Part shown: piece by piece, positions 18,639 to 25,811 of the stretch | How the letters are laid out: each line of letters starts with the position of its first letter | Position numbering within the stretch: the stretch's first letter is position 1 | Assembly (NCBI GenBank): GCA_028288725.1 | Contig: JAQGIC010000059.1 | Coordinates: 1 to 35,571, forward strand | Reading direction: 5' to 3' | Source: Rhodospirillales bacterium | GTDB taxonomy: Bacteria > Pseudomonadota > Alphaproteobacteria > ATCC43930 > CGMCC-115725 | DNA: 35,571 bases | Notes under the pieces: generated by a model | Told to the model about the DNA's origin: nothing | The model's database searches: none | What the model saw: the letters and a program-made list of their open reading frames with translations, nothing else | Translations under genes and position numbers: made by a program

Positions 18639-18710
18639 AGCCTGATCCGATCAAGCCTGCTCGGCTTGATCGGTGAATCAGTCTCTAAATATTTGATTTA
18701 GAGGGCGATG
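18636..18710. repeat. 75-bp hairpin repeat element, copy 1
   Basis: The repeat starts with the autotransporter's own TAG stop (TAGAGCCTGATCCGATC...). Its first hairpin pairs CCGATCAAGC with GCTTGATCGG. A second pairs CTCTAAAT with ATTTAGAG across ATTTG. A second copy, about 90 percent identical over the first 67 bases, lies at 26994-27067. The element can act as a terminator or mRNA 3'-end stabiliser, or be a small non-autonomous mobile repeat. Confidence 0.85.
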
Positions 18711-18713
18711 CGG

Positions 18714-18753
18714 CCCCCCGTCGCGCCCCGGCACCAACGGGCGCGACGGGGGG
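18714..18753. terminator. Perfect 15-bp GC-rich hairpin between convergent genes
   Basis: CCCCCCGTCGCGCCC and GGGCGCGACGGGGGG form a perfect 15-bp stem with a 10-nt loop. It sits between the repeat behind the autotransporter and the end of the convergent Crp/Fnr gene. There is no T tract, so it is either a strong hairpin without the usual tail or an RNA stability element. Confidence 0.7.
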
Positions 18754-18769
18754 CGTCGTCGCGATTCCG

Positions 18770-19471
18770 TCAGACTTCCTCGGCGATCTCTCTCAGCGAA
18801 TCGACATCGTCGAGCAGGATCATGCCGTCGCGCAGCGTCAGCAGGCCTTCCTTCTGCCAGCGCGACAATTGCTTGTTGATGCTCTCGCGCGACAGGCCGA
18901 CCAGATTGCCGATTTCGCGCTGCGACTGGCGGATGATCGGCGCGCGCTCGCGCACCCGATCCTCGTTGGCGCCGCTCAGATACAGCAGCTTCTTGGCGAG
19001 CCGGCTCGGCAGATTGAGGAACAGCAGATCCTCGACCTGCTCTGTCGTCCGCCGCAGCCGTTGACAGACCACGCGCAGCAGCCGGATCGCGACCTGGGGA
19101 TGGGCGTTCAGGAACGGCAGGAAGTCGCGCCGATGCACCACCAGCAGAGAGCAGTTGGTGGCGGCGGTGGCGTCCGCGGTCCGGTCGCAGCCGTCGAGCA
19201 GCGCGATTTCGCCGAACACCTCGCCCTCCGTCATCATCGCCAGCACGATCTCGCGCCCGTCGGCCGCCGGCGCGCTGATCTTCACCTCGCCGGTAACGAC
19301 CGCCATCATGCTCTCGCCGGCAGCGCCCTTGTGGAAGATCGGCGTCTTGGCGCGAAATTCCTCGATGCGGGCGACCGCGATCAGCTGGTCCAGCTCGTCT
19401 GGCGACAGTTCACGGAACAGTTCGTGATTGCGCAGGATCCTGGCCCTGAGGGCCGCGGGAGGGGGAGACAT
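18770..19471 (-). CDS. Crp/Fnr-family transcription regulator
   Basis: A 233-residue regulator. The N-terminal cyclic-nucleotide-binding domain includes the phosphate-binding cassette FGEIALLDG (86-94) with R97 and T98, the Arg-Ser/Thr pair that contacts cAMP in CRP. No FNR-type cysteine cluster is present. The helix-turn-helix is at about 182-205, with recognition helix SRESINK (194-200), retaining the Arg-Glu pair that reads TGTGA in CRP. This makes a cAMP-type (or cGMP-type) regulator the best reading. ATG 19471 follows AGGAG. A perfect CRP-type palindrome lies 100 bases upstream in the divergent region, so autoregulation is likely. Confidence 0.9.
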   Translation of the reverse strand: MSPPPAALRARILRNHELFRELSPDELDQLIAVARIEEFRAKTPIFHKGAAGESMMAVVTGEVKISAPAADGREIVLAMMTEGEVFGEIALLDGCDRTADATAATNCSLLVVHRRDFLPFLNAHPQVAIRLLRVVCQRLRRTTEQVEDLLFLNLPSRLAKKLLYLSGANEDRVRERAPIIRQSQREIGNLVGLSRESINKQLSRWQKEGLLTLRDGMILLDDVDSLREIAEEV

Positions 19472-19570
19472 CTCAGCTCCTACGAAAATGGCGATAGCGA
19501 CGGGCGGGCGCCCGCCGATACCGATCTCAATACGATGTTTATAACGGAAACAAAGACAGATGGGGCAATC

Positions 19571-19590
19571 GTTGTGAGACGTCTCACAAC
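19571..19590. promoter_or_regulatory. CRP-type palindrome TGTGA-N6-TCACA
   Basis: GTTGTGAGACGTCTCACAAC is a perfect 20-bp palindrome containing TGTGA (19573-19577), a 6-base spacer and TCACA (19584-19588), an exact match to the CRP consensus half-sites. It lies between the Crp/Fnr gene start (19471, minus) and the small gene start (19651, plus). It could control both. Confidence 0.75.
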
Positions 19591-19650
19591 CGGGTCGCCT
19601 TTCGCCATCCTATGCTCGGTTCCCCAGAAAGCAGAACCGGAGCCCCCCAG

Positions 19651-19998
19651 ATGATCCCCAGCCCGATCGAGGCGGCCGTGCCAACGCTCGATGCTCGCTG
19701 GATCATCGCTCTTTGGGTCGCCATCCATGGCATCCGTACCGGCACGGAGGGCGGTGGCGAACTGCTGCTCGAGGCGGACACGGTGCGGGCCGCGGCCGGC
19801 AGCGCCATCCTGGCGCTGGCCAGCCAGCTTGCGCCCGAAACGGCGGAAGCGGTGATGACGGCGCTCGACAAGAGCCTGGGCACGCCGGCCGCGCTCAGCG
19901 ACGCGCAGATCGAGGAAGCGCTGAAGCGGTTCGGGATCCGCCTGAACGAAGCCGGCGGCGTGTCGGTCGCCGGTTTCGGCAAAATCTGCTGGCGCTGA
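19651..19998 (+). CDS. Hypothetical protein, 115 aa
   Basis: A predicted cytoplasmic protein, not recognised. It is alpha-helical in character (ETAEAVMTALDKSLG, DAQIEEALKRFGIRLNE) with one mildly hydrophobic stretch (RWIIALWVAIHGI, about residues 16-28) that is too short and polar for a sure membrane anchor. ATG 19651 has GGAG 8 bases upstream; an in-frame ATG at 19612 lacks a site and is nearer the palindrome. It lies between the Crp/Fnr gene and dinB, and the dinB LexA box starts 8 bases after its stop. Confidence 0.68.
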   Translation: MIPSPIEAAVPTLDARWIIALWVAIHGIRTGTEGGGELLLEADTVRAAAGSAILALASQLAPETAEAVMTALDKSLGTPAALSDAQIEEALKRFGIRLNEAGGVSVAGFGKICWR

Positions 19999-20005
19999 TC
20001 CAGAA

Positions 20006-20020
20006 GTTCCCCGTTTGTTC
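20006..20020 (+). promoter_or_regulatory. LexA box (alphaproteobacterial type) before dinB
   Basis: GTTC-CCCGTTT-GTTC at 20006-20020 matches the alphaproteobacterial LexA direct repeat GTTC-N7-GTTC exactly. It ends 29 bases before the dinB ATG and covers the likely -35 hexamer, so LexA would block RNA polymerase. This is good evidence for SOS control of dinB. Confidence 0.85.
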
Positions 20021-20042
20021 CGAATAGAATTGGCGCTATACT
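20015..20042 (+). promoter_or_regulatory. Predicted sigma-70 promoter of dinB
   Basis: TTGTTC (20015-20020) and TATACT (20037-20042) are separated by 16 bases and resemble -35 and -10 elements. The LexA repeat overlaps the -35. A start site 6-8 bases after the -10 would fall at or next to the ATG at 20050, implying a leaderless or nearly leaderless mRNA. Confidence 0.65.
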
Positions 20043-20049
20043 GGCGCTC

Positions 20050-21273
20050 ATGAGTGACGCGGCGGCCATATGGGCGCCGTCCGACCCGGCGCCGACGCGA
20101 CTCTGCCGCGATTGCGGCCGCCTGGATCGGGCGGAGCGGAGCGAGGCGGACGCCTGTCCGGCCTGCGGCTCGGCACGTGTCGTCCAACATGACGAACTGG
20201 CCAGCCTCACCATCGCCCATGTCGATTGCGACGCCTATTACGCCTCGATCGAGAAGCGCGACCGGCCGGAGCTGACCGATCGACCGCTGATCGTCGGCGG
20301 GGGCGAGCGCGGCGTGGTCACGACCTGCTGCTATATCGCCCGGCGCTTCGGGGTGCATTCCGCCATGCCGATGAGCCGCGCGCTCCGGCTCTGTCCCGAT
20401 GCGGTCGTGCTGCGCCCGGATATGGAGAAATACAAGACGGAGTCCCGCCGGATCGCCGAGCTGATGCGGGCCGTCGCGCCGATGGTCGAGCAGGTGTCGA
20501 TCGACGAGGCCTATCTGGATCTCGGCACCGCCGATGCGCGCGCCCAGGAACCGCCGGCGCGGTCGCTGGCCCGGCTCGCCCTGCAGATCGAGAAGCGCAT
20601 CGGCGTCACGGTCTCGATCGGTCTGGCACCGAACAAGATGCTGGCCAAGCTCGCGAGCGATCTCGACAAGCCGCGCGGCTTTTCCATCATCGGCGAGAGC
20701 GATGCGCTCGACGTGATCGGCCGGATGAAGATCGGCCGGCTGCCCGGCGTCGGTCCGGTCATGGCGCGGCGGCTGGGGCTGCTCGACCTGAATCTGGTCG
20801 CCGATCTGCGCCAGGCCAACCAGGATGATCTGCGCCATCGGTTCGGCATCTGGGCGCGCCGGCTCGTCGAGTTCGCGCACGGCCAGGACGCGCGCAAGGT
20901 CGCGGGCCGGCAGCGCCGCTCGGTCACGGTCGGGGCGGAGACGACCTTCAACAAGGACCTCCGCACGCTCGACGAGATCGATCTGGAACTGCGGCCCCTG
21001 TGCGACCTGGTGGCGGCCCGCCTGAAGCGCGCCGATCTCGCTGCCGGCAGCCTGACCTTGAAGCTGCGCCGGACCGACTGGAAGACCATCACGCGCGCCT
21101 GCCGCCTGCACGACCCGACCGCCAACGCCGACGTGATCTGGCAAAGCGCGCGGCGCACGCTCGCCGACGAACTGGATGGTGCCTCCTTCCGCCTGGTCGG
21201 CGTCGCCGGCGGACAGCTGGTGCCGGGACGGCAAGGCGATCCGCCGGATCTGTTCGATCGGGCAAGGGGGTGA
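20050..21273 (+). CDS. dinB: DNA polymerase IV (Y family) with N-terminal zinc ribbon
   Basis: A 407-residue translesion polymerase. The palm-domain acidic residues are D59 and D61 (HVDCDAYYAS) and D152-E153 (SIDEAYLDL). The fingers (YIARRFGVHSAMPMSRA), thumb helix-hairpin-helix (GRLPGVGPVMARRLG) and little finger (RSVTVGAETTF) are all present. An N-terminal extension carries C19xxC22 and C36xxC39, a probable zinc ribbon found in alphaproteobacterial DinB. The C-terminus has PDLF, a weak match to a beta-clamp motif. ATG 20050 has no Shine-Dalgarno sequence and sits at the predicted transcription start. A LexA box lies just upstream. It is an error-prone polymerase expected to be induced by DNA damage. 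Confidence 0.94.
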   Translation: MSDAAAIWAPSDPAPTRLCRDCGRLDRAERSEADACPACGSARVVQHDELASLTIAHVDCDAYYASIEKRDRPELTDRPLIVGGGERGVVTTCCYIARRFGVHSAMPMSRALRLCPDAVVLRPDMEKYKTESRRIAELMRAVAPMVEQVSIDEAYLDLGTADARAQEPPARSLARLALQIEKRIGVTVSIGLAPNKMLAKLASDLDKPRGFSIIGESDALDVIGRMKIGRLPGVGPVMARRLGLLDLNLVADLRQANQDDLRHRFGIWARRLVEFAHGQDARKVAGRQRRSVTVGAETTFNKDLRTLDEIDLELRPLCDLVAARLKRADLAAGSLTLKLRRTDWKTITRACRLHDPTANADVIWQSARRTLADELDGASFRLVGVAGGQLVPGRQGDPPDLFDRARG

Positions 21274-21312
21274 GATGGGGGCGGCTCGGGGTGGTCTTGA
21301 GACTGTCAGCTT

Positions 21313-22140
21313 TCACTCGACGGCATCCCATTCCGGCGCAAAGGGTGGCCGCACGAAGCGCTGGTCTTTCGGAAGGGCGGCGATGGCCGCGCGATCCTCA
21401 TCGTCGAGCCTGATGTCGAGCGCAGCGAGATTGGCCTTTTGGCTTTCAGGCCGCCCGGCCTTTGGAATGACGGCGACGCCCGGCTGATCCAACAGCCAGG
21501 CGATCGCGATCTGGGCAGCGCTGACCCCGTGCTTCTGCCCGATCGCGGCGAGCACGGGATCGCTCGCCGCCCGTCCCTGGGCGAGCGGCGCATAGGCGGT
21601 CAACGGCAGCCCGTGCCGCCGCAGATAGCCGAGCAATGCCGACTGCGAGAGGTACGGATGATATTCGACCTGAACGCTGGCGATCGGTGCGCTGATCTCT
21701 TCGACGGCGCGGCGAAGCATCGGCAGGTTGAAGTTGCATACGCCGATCGCGCGCGCAAGCCCCCGTTCCCGCAGGGACGTCAGCGCTTCCAGCATCGACG
21801 CCATGTCCATGTCCTTCGACGGCCAATGGACCAGGTACAGGTCGATATGGTCGAGGCCCAGCTTCCGCAGGCTGGCGTCGAACGCCCGATGGAGCGCGTC
21901 GGGCGCAAGCTGGTCGTGCCAGACCTTCGTCGTAACGAAGAGCTCGGTGCGGGCCACGCCAGAGGCTGCGAGGGCGGCGCCGACCGCCGCCTCGTTCTCA
22001 TACATCGCGGCGGTGTCGATATGCCGGTAGCCGAGCGCGATCGCGTTCTCGACTACCGGCTGAGCGGCGGCGCCGGGCATGCGGAACGTACCGAAGCCGA
22101 GCCGGGGCATCGCGACGCCCTGCGTGGTGATGGTCTCCAT
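21313..22140 (-). CDS. Aldo/keto reductase
   Basis: A 275-residue NADPH-dependent reductase of the 2,5-diketo-gluconate reductase type. The catalytic tetrad is complete: D42 (HIDTAAMYENE), Y47, K72 (VTTKVWHD) and H105 (YLVHWP). The cofactor region PKAGRPESQKAN near the C-terminus is typical. ATG 22140 (METITTQ) is chosen with AGAGGGGA upstream, over a start six codons earlier. It is the last of three minus-strand genes spaced 31-34 bases apart and divergent from a LysR gene. Substrate unknown. Confidence 0.92.
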   Translation of the reverse strand: METITTQGVAMPRLGFGTFRMPGAAAQPVVENAIALGYRHIDTAAMYENEAAVGAALAASGVARTELFVTTKVWHDQLAPDALHRAFDASLRKLGLDHIDLYLVHWPSKDMDMASMLEALTSLRERGLARAIGVCNFNLPMLRRAVEEISAPIASVQVEYHPYLSQSALLGYLRRHGLPLTAYAPLAQGRAASDPVLAAIGQKHGVSAAQIAIAWLLDQPGVAVIPKAGRPESQKANLAALDIRLDDEDRAAIAALPKDQRFVRPPFAPEWDAVE

Positions 22141-22171
22141 GACGGATTCCCCTCTCACTGTTGTGCCGGCC

Positions 22172-23050
22172 TCAGACGGATGTCTTGGCGGCCTCGACGA
22201 GTTGGGCGATGACGGCTTCTAGCGCCGTCGTGCCCTTCATCGCCGACCGGCCACGATCCTGGAACTCGATCCAACTCTCGTTGAAGCCGTCGAGCATGCG
22301 AATTCGGGGCAGCGGGTTACGCGCGCCCTGGGCGCGGAACAGCGGCTCCCAGCTCTCGCGGGGCACGATCTCGACCCTGACGGCGCGGCCGAGCGCAGCG
22401 GCAAAGGTCATGGCGAGATCGTTCGGCGAGACGCGGGCGGGGCCCTCCAGTTCGACGACGCGCGTGCCGTGCCAATCGTCCAGCAGCAGGGCGGCGGCGG
22501 TGCCGGCCACGTCCTTGGTCGCGACCATCGCCACGGGCTTGTCCGCCGGCTGCAGGAAGCTGTACAGCACGCCCTCGTCGCGTGCGGCGGCGACATCCCA
22601 GGCCGCATTTTCCATGAACCAGCCCGGCCTGAGGAACGTCACCGGCAGTCCGATGTCGTCCAGGGCCTGCTCCATCAGGGTCCGCTGGGTCAGCAGATTC
22701 TCGTGCGGCGCATCGGCACCGATGGTCGACAGGCACACGACCTTGCCGGGACGCGCCTCGATCAGGGCGGCGCGCACGGCGTCAATGACGCGCCGGGCCT
22801 CGGGGAAGCCGGGCTCCGGATCGAACTCGGACGGCGGCAGGATGAAGACGCCGGCCGCACCCTTGAAGGCGGCCGCGAGGCTCGCCGCGTCGTCCATATC
22901 GGCCACGGCGATCTCGCAGCCTTGGGCTTGCCATTGGGCCGCTTTTGCCCTGTCGCGCAGCACGGCGCGAACGTTCCGCTTGTCGGCGAGCAGGCTGCGC
23001 GCCAGGGCGCCGCCGACCTTGCCGGTGATTCCGGTGATGGCATACATCAT
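22172..23050 (-). CDS. NmrA-like NAD(P)-binding oxidoreductase
   Basis: A 292-residue Rossmann-fold protein of the NmrA / quinone oxidoreductase 2 (YtfG) type. The dinucleotide motif is GITGKVG at residues 7-13. RDRAKA follows the second strand and suggests NADP preference. FLRPGWFMEN is a family signature near residue 145. It lacks the YxxxK pair of classical short-chain dehydrogenases. ATG 23050 follows GGAGACTT; a second ATG follows directly. It is the middle gene of the LysR-linked operon. It may reduce quinones or act as a redox sensor; sequence cannot decide. Confidence 0.88.
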   Translation of the reverse strand: MMYAITGITGKVGGALARSLLADKRNVRAVLRDRAKAAQWQAQGCEIAVADMDDAASLAAAFKGAAGVFILPPSEFDPEPGFPEARRVIDAVRAALIEARPGKVVCLSTIGADAPHENLLTQRTLMEQALDDIGLPVTFLRPGWFMENAAWDVAAARDEGVLYSFLQPADKPVAMVATKDVAGTAAALLLDDWHGTRVVELEGPARVSPNDLAMTFAAALGRAVRVEIVPRESWEPLFRAQGARNPLPRIRMLDGFNESWIEFQDRGRSAMKGTTALEAVIAQLVEAAKTSV

Positions 23051-23084
23051 AAGTCTCCAATCGGGTGGTGAGGACCGCGCCGGC

Positions 23085-24365
23085 TCAGGCGAGTCCGGCG
23101 TAGAGGCCGCGCTCGAACGCGCCGTAGAGGGCGACGACCCGTTCGTCGTAGAACGGCAGGATCTGGGTGAAGAGGACGCCGGTGACCTGGCGGGTCGGAT
23201 CGAGCCAGAAGTAGCAATTGAGCAGGCCGGCCCAGGAGATGCTGCCGGCGGCGCGCCCGTTCGGTCCTGGCTGCGTATTGATGTCGAAGGACAGGCCCCA
23301 TTTGTGCGGCTGGCCGGGGAACTGGTCGAAGTTTTGGGAATAGTTGGCCTGGGCCGACCGCATTTGGTGGACGTTCAACGTGCCGATCTGGTTCTGCATC
23401 ATGCTGGCGACCGTGTCGGCCTGAAGGATCCGGCGGCCGTCTAATGCGCCGCCGTTCAATAGCGCCTGCAGGAATGTGAGATAATCGCGCGGCGTGCTGA
23501 AGGCACCGCCGCCGCCCATGAAGAACTCGGGCCGTTGCGGCATCTCGAACGATGCCGGGTCGAGGCCGCCGTCGGCGCGGCGATTGTGCAGCGTCGCGAC
23601 GCGCTTTTTCTGTGCACTCCCGATCAGGAAGCCGGAGTCCTTCATGCCGAGCGGCGCGAACATATTTTCCCGGAAATAGACTTCGAGCGACTGATCCGCG
23701 ACCGCTTCGACCAGTTTGCCGACCCAGTCCATGCTGATGCCGTATTCCCAACGTTCGCCCGGGTCGAACTCGAGTGGGGCGGTGAAGGCGGCGTTCCGGC
23801 AGGTCGCGATGTCGGGCATGCCCGTCGCCTGCTCGTAGCGTGTCAGCGTCTCGCTCCAGATCGAATAGGTGTAGCCGGAGGTGTGGGTGAGCAGGTGGCG
23901 CACCTTGATCGCCCGCTTCGCCGGGCGCAGCCGCGGGGTGCCGTCCGGGGCAAACCCTTCCAGGACCTGCGGCGCGGCGAGTTCAGGCAGATATTTGGCC
24001 GCATCGTCGTCGAGCCGCAGGCGGCCCTGCTCGATCAGTTGCATGCAGGCCGTCGCCGTGAAGGCCTTGGTCATCGACAGGAGCCAGAACACCGTATCGG
24101 CCGTCATCGGGGCGGCCGTTTTCGTGTTCGCCGTACCGAAAGCGCCCTCGTAGATCAGCCCCTGCCGCGTGGCCGCGAGTGCCACGACGCCGGCGACGTC
24201 GTTCCTGGACACGCCGGCGGTGAGGTCGGCATCGATCGCCTTGAAGCGCCGCGACGAGGCCGCCGCCACTGCCCCGGCCGGCACGGGCCTGACAACGTCG
24301 AGGGCCAGGACCGCCCCCAGCATGCCGCTGCGCTGAAGTAGCGTTCTGCGCGTCATCTCGTTCAT
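23085..24365 (-). CDS. Tat-exported serine hydrolase, class C beta-lactamase / esterase VIII family
   Basis: A 426-residue penicillin-binding-like hydrolase. The N-terminus TRRTLLQRSGMLGAVLALDVV is a twin-arginine signal. The nucleophile motif is S97-M-T-K100 (WLLSMTKAFT). The second motif tyrosine is Y208 in EYGIS, replacing YxN. The third motif is WAG (SISWAGLLN) in place of KTG. These changes mark family VIII esterases and not true beta-lactamases, so ester hydrolysis in the periplasm is the likely role. ATG 24365 has AGAGG upstream. It is the first gene of the operon divergent from LysR. Confidence 0.88.
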   Translation of the reverse strand: MNEMTRRTLLQRSGMLGAVLALDVVRPVPAGAVAAASSRRFKAIDADLTAGVSRNDVAGVVALAATRQGLIYEGAFGTANTKTAAPMTADTVFWLLSMTKAFTATACMQLIEQGRLRLDDDAAKYLPELAAPQVLEGFAPDGTPRLRPAKRAIKVRHLLTHTSGYTYSIWSETLTRYEQATGMPDIATCRNAAFTAPLEFDPGERWEYGISMDWVGKLVEAVADQSLEVYFRENMFAPLGMKDSGFLIGSAQKKRVATLHNRRADGGLDPASFEMPQRPEFFMGGGGAFSTPRDYLTFLQALLNGGALDGRRILQADTVASMMQNQIGTLNVHQMRSAQANYSQNFDQFPGQPHKWGLSFDINTQPGPNGRAAGSISWAGLLNCYFWLDPTRQVTGVLFTQILPFYDERVVALYGAFERGLYAGLA

Positions 24366-24467
24366 GGGGCTGCCTCTTTTCAGATCCGCTTAGCCATCTC
24401 GGCCTGCGGTGACACTGATGTAGGCCGAAGCAAGGCATGATTTAAGCGCATTAAGATCAATGTTACG

Positions 24468-24482
24468 GTGATTAGAAATCAC
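24468..24482. promoter_or_regulatory. LysR-type box in the divergent region
   Basis: GTGATTAGAAATCAC is a perfect inverted repeat with 6-bp arms and a 3-base centre. It includes T-N11-A (T24469, A24481), the core of LysR-regulator sites. It lies 103 bases before the serine hydrolase start and 19 bases before the LysR start, well placed for repression of its own gene and activation of the operon. Confidence 0.65.
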
Positions 24483-24501
24483 TATGACGGAGGACGGGCG
24501 C

Positions 24502-25398
24502 ATGGTTTTCGATACGCGGCTGTTAACTGGCGTCGGCGTCATGGCCGCTGTCACCGAAGCGGGGAATTTCGCCCGTGCCGGCGAGATCCTCGGCCTCACG
24601 CCGTCGGGCGTGAGCCGAGCCGTCGCCCGGCTGGAGGCGCGGGTCGGCATCCGGCTGTTCGATCGCAATCCGCGCGACGTCTGTCTGACCGAGGAGGGAC
24701 GGCGCTTCCACGCACGGGTGATGCCGCTACTGGCCGGCTTGGATGAGGCTGCTGCTGAGGCCTCCGGCGCCGCGGCGGAAGTGCGGGGCCGGCTGCGCGT
24801 GTCGGTCGACCCGTGGTTCGCCCGCATGGTGTTGGCGCCCGACCTGCAGCGTTTCCTGGCACGCTATCCGCTGCTGTCGGTGGATTTCTCGACCAGCAAT
24901 TACCGCGAGGAGATGATGAGCGGCATGGACGTGGCAGTCCGTTTCGGTCCGCCTGACGCCTCGTCGCTCATCGCGCGCAAGCTGCTGGAAACCCGTGTTC
25001 TGACGGTCGCCGCACCCGCTTATCTGGTGCGGCATGGCGAGCCGCGATCACCCCACGATCTCGTCCATCACGAGGCGCTTCTGTTCCGCAATCCCCAGAC
25101 CGGCCTGCCGTTCCCTTGGGAGTTCAAGCGCGGCGGCGAGACCGTAGAGGTCAAGGTCTCGAGCCGGCTGATGATGGACGATCCGTCCGTCGCAGTTTCC
25201 GCCTGCCTGGCGGGGCAAGGCTTCTTCCAGAGCCTCGCTATCGGCCTGGCGCCCTTCCTCGCCCGCGGAGAGCTTGTGCAGGTCCTGCCCGATTGGTCGG
25301 AAGAGCTTTATCCGCTCTATACCTATCATCCGTCGCGCCATCTCCCGCCGGCGAAGGTCAGGGCGTTCCTGGATTTCATCCAGGAGATCGCCGTTTGA
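24502..25398 (+). CDS. LysR-family transcription regulator
   Basis: A 298-residue LTTR. The N-terminal winged helix-turn-helix is about residues 6-65 (AAVTEAGNFARAGEILGLTPSGVSRAVARLE in two parts, then LFDRN), followed by a periplasmic-binding-protein-like effector domain. ATG 24502 is chosen because GGAGG lies 8 bases upstream; ATG 24484 would add six residues and abut the LysR box. It is divergent from the hydrolase-NmrA-aldo/keto reductase operon and very likely controls it. Its stop lies 9 bases from the broken end of a permease gene on the other strand. Confidence 0.92.
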   Translation: MVFDTRLLTGVGVMAAVTEAGNFARAGEILGLTPSGVSRAVARLEARVGIRLFDRNPRDVCLTEEGRRFHARVMPLLAGLDEAAAEASGAAAEVRGRLRVSVDPWFARMVLAPDLQRFLARYPLLSVDFSTSNYREEMMSGMDVAVRFGPPDASSLIARKLLETRVLTVAAPAYLVRHGEPRSPHDLVHHEALLFRNPQTGLPFPWEFKRGGETVEVKVSSRLMMDDPSVAVSACLAGQGFFQSLAIGLAPFLARGELVQVLPDWSEELYPLYTYHPSRHLPPAKVRAFLDFIQEIAV

Positions 25399-25407
25399 GT
25401 CTCCCGA

Positions 25408-25737
25408 TCACCTGGCCAGCAGCCCCGCGCGGGGGCCGATGTTATCCTGGGCGACCGTGTAGGACCCGCCGCCCTTGGGATCGGCGGCGATGGTCTGGCG
25501 GTAGGAGAAATAGAGCACGACCAGCAGCGCCGGCACCGCGCCGGTGATCGGCACCAGCGGGCCCAGTGCCCGCGCGCCAAACGGCATCAGGATTGTCAGG
25601 GCCGCTTCCGGCCCATAGGCCGCGGACGACAGCCCGTCCAGCCCCATGGCGGCGAGACCGGCGAAGGCGCCGATCTTCGTGCCCTGCGCCTCGCGGTTCG
25701 CCAAGCGGCGACCGAACAGAAGATGACTGAGCGACAT
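25408..25737 (-). pseudogene. Truncated APC-family amino acid permease (N-terminal 109 aa)
   Basis: The minus-strand frame opens MSLSHLLFGRRLANREAQG and continues with GLDGLSSAAYGPEAALTIL, a hydrophobic segment, then YFSYRQTIAADPKGGGSYTVA. This is the characteristic N-terminus of large APC-type permeases that normally run to 600 or more residues with 12 membrane segments. Here it stops after GPRAGLLAR, at most two membrane segments in, 9 bases from the LysR stop. No ribosome binding site is visible. It is a remnant, truncated when the neighbouring LysR block arrived or by deletion. Confidence 0.85.
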
Positions 25738-25811
25738 GGGGAGGATTGCCGAGAGGTTCGATCCGGTTGCATCCTCCAGGCACAACGAAAAAATGGGAGG
25801 ATCGTTTCGAC

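Noticed and set aside
23085-24365. Serine hydrolase considered as a beta-lactamase resistance gene
   Set aside because: The SxxK motif is present, but YxN and KTG are replaced by YGI and WAG, which fits family VIII esterases.
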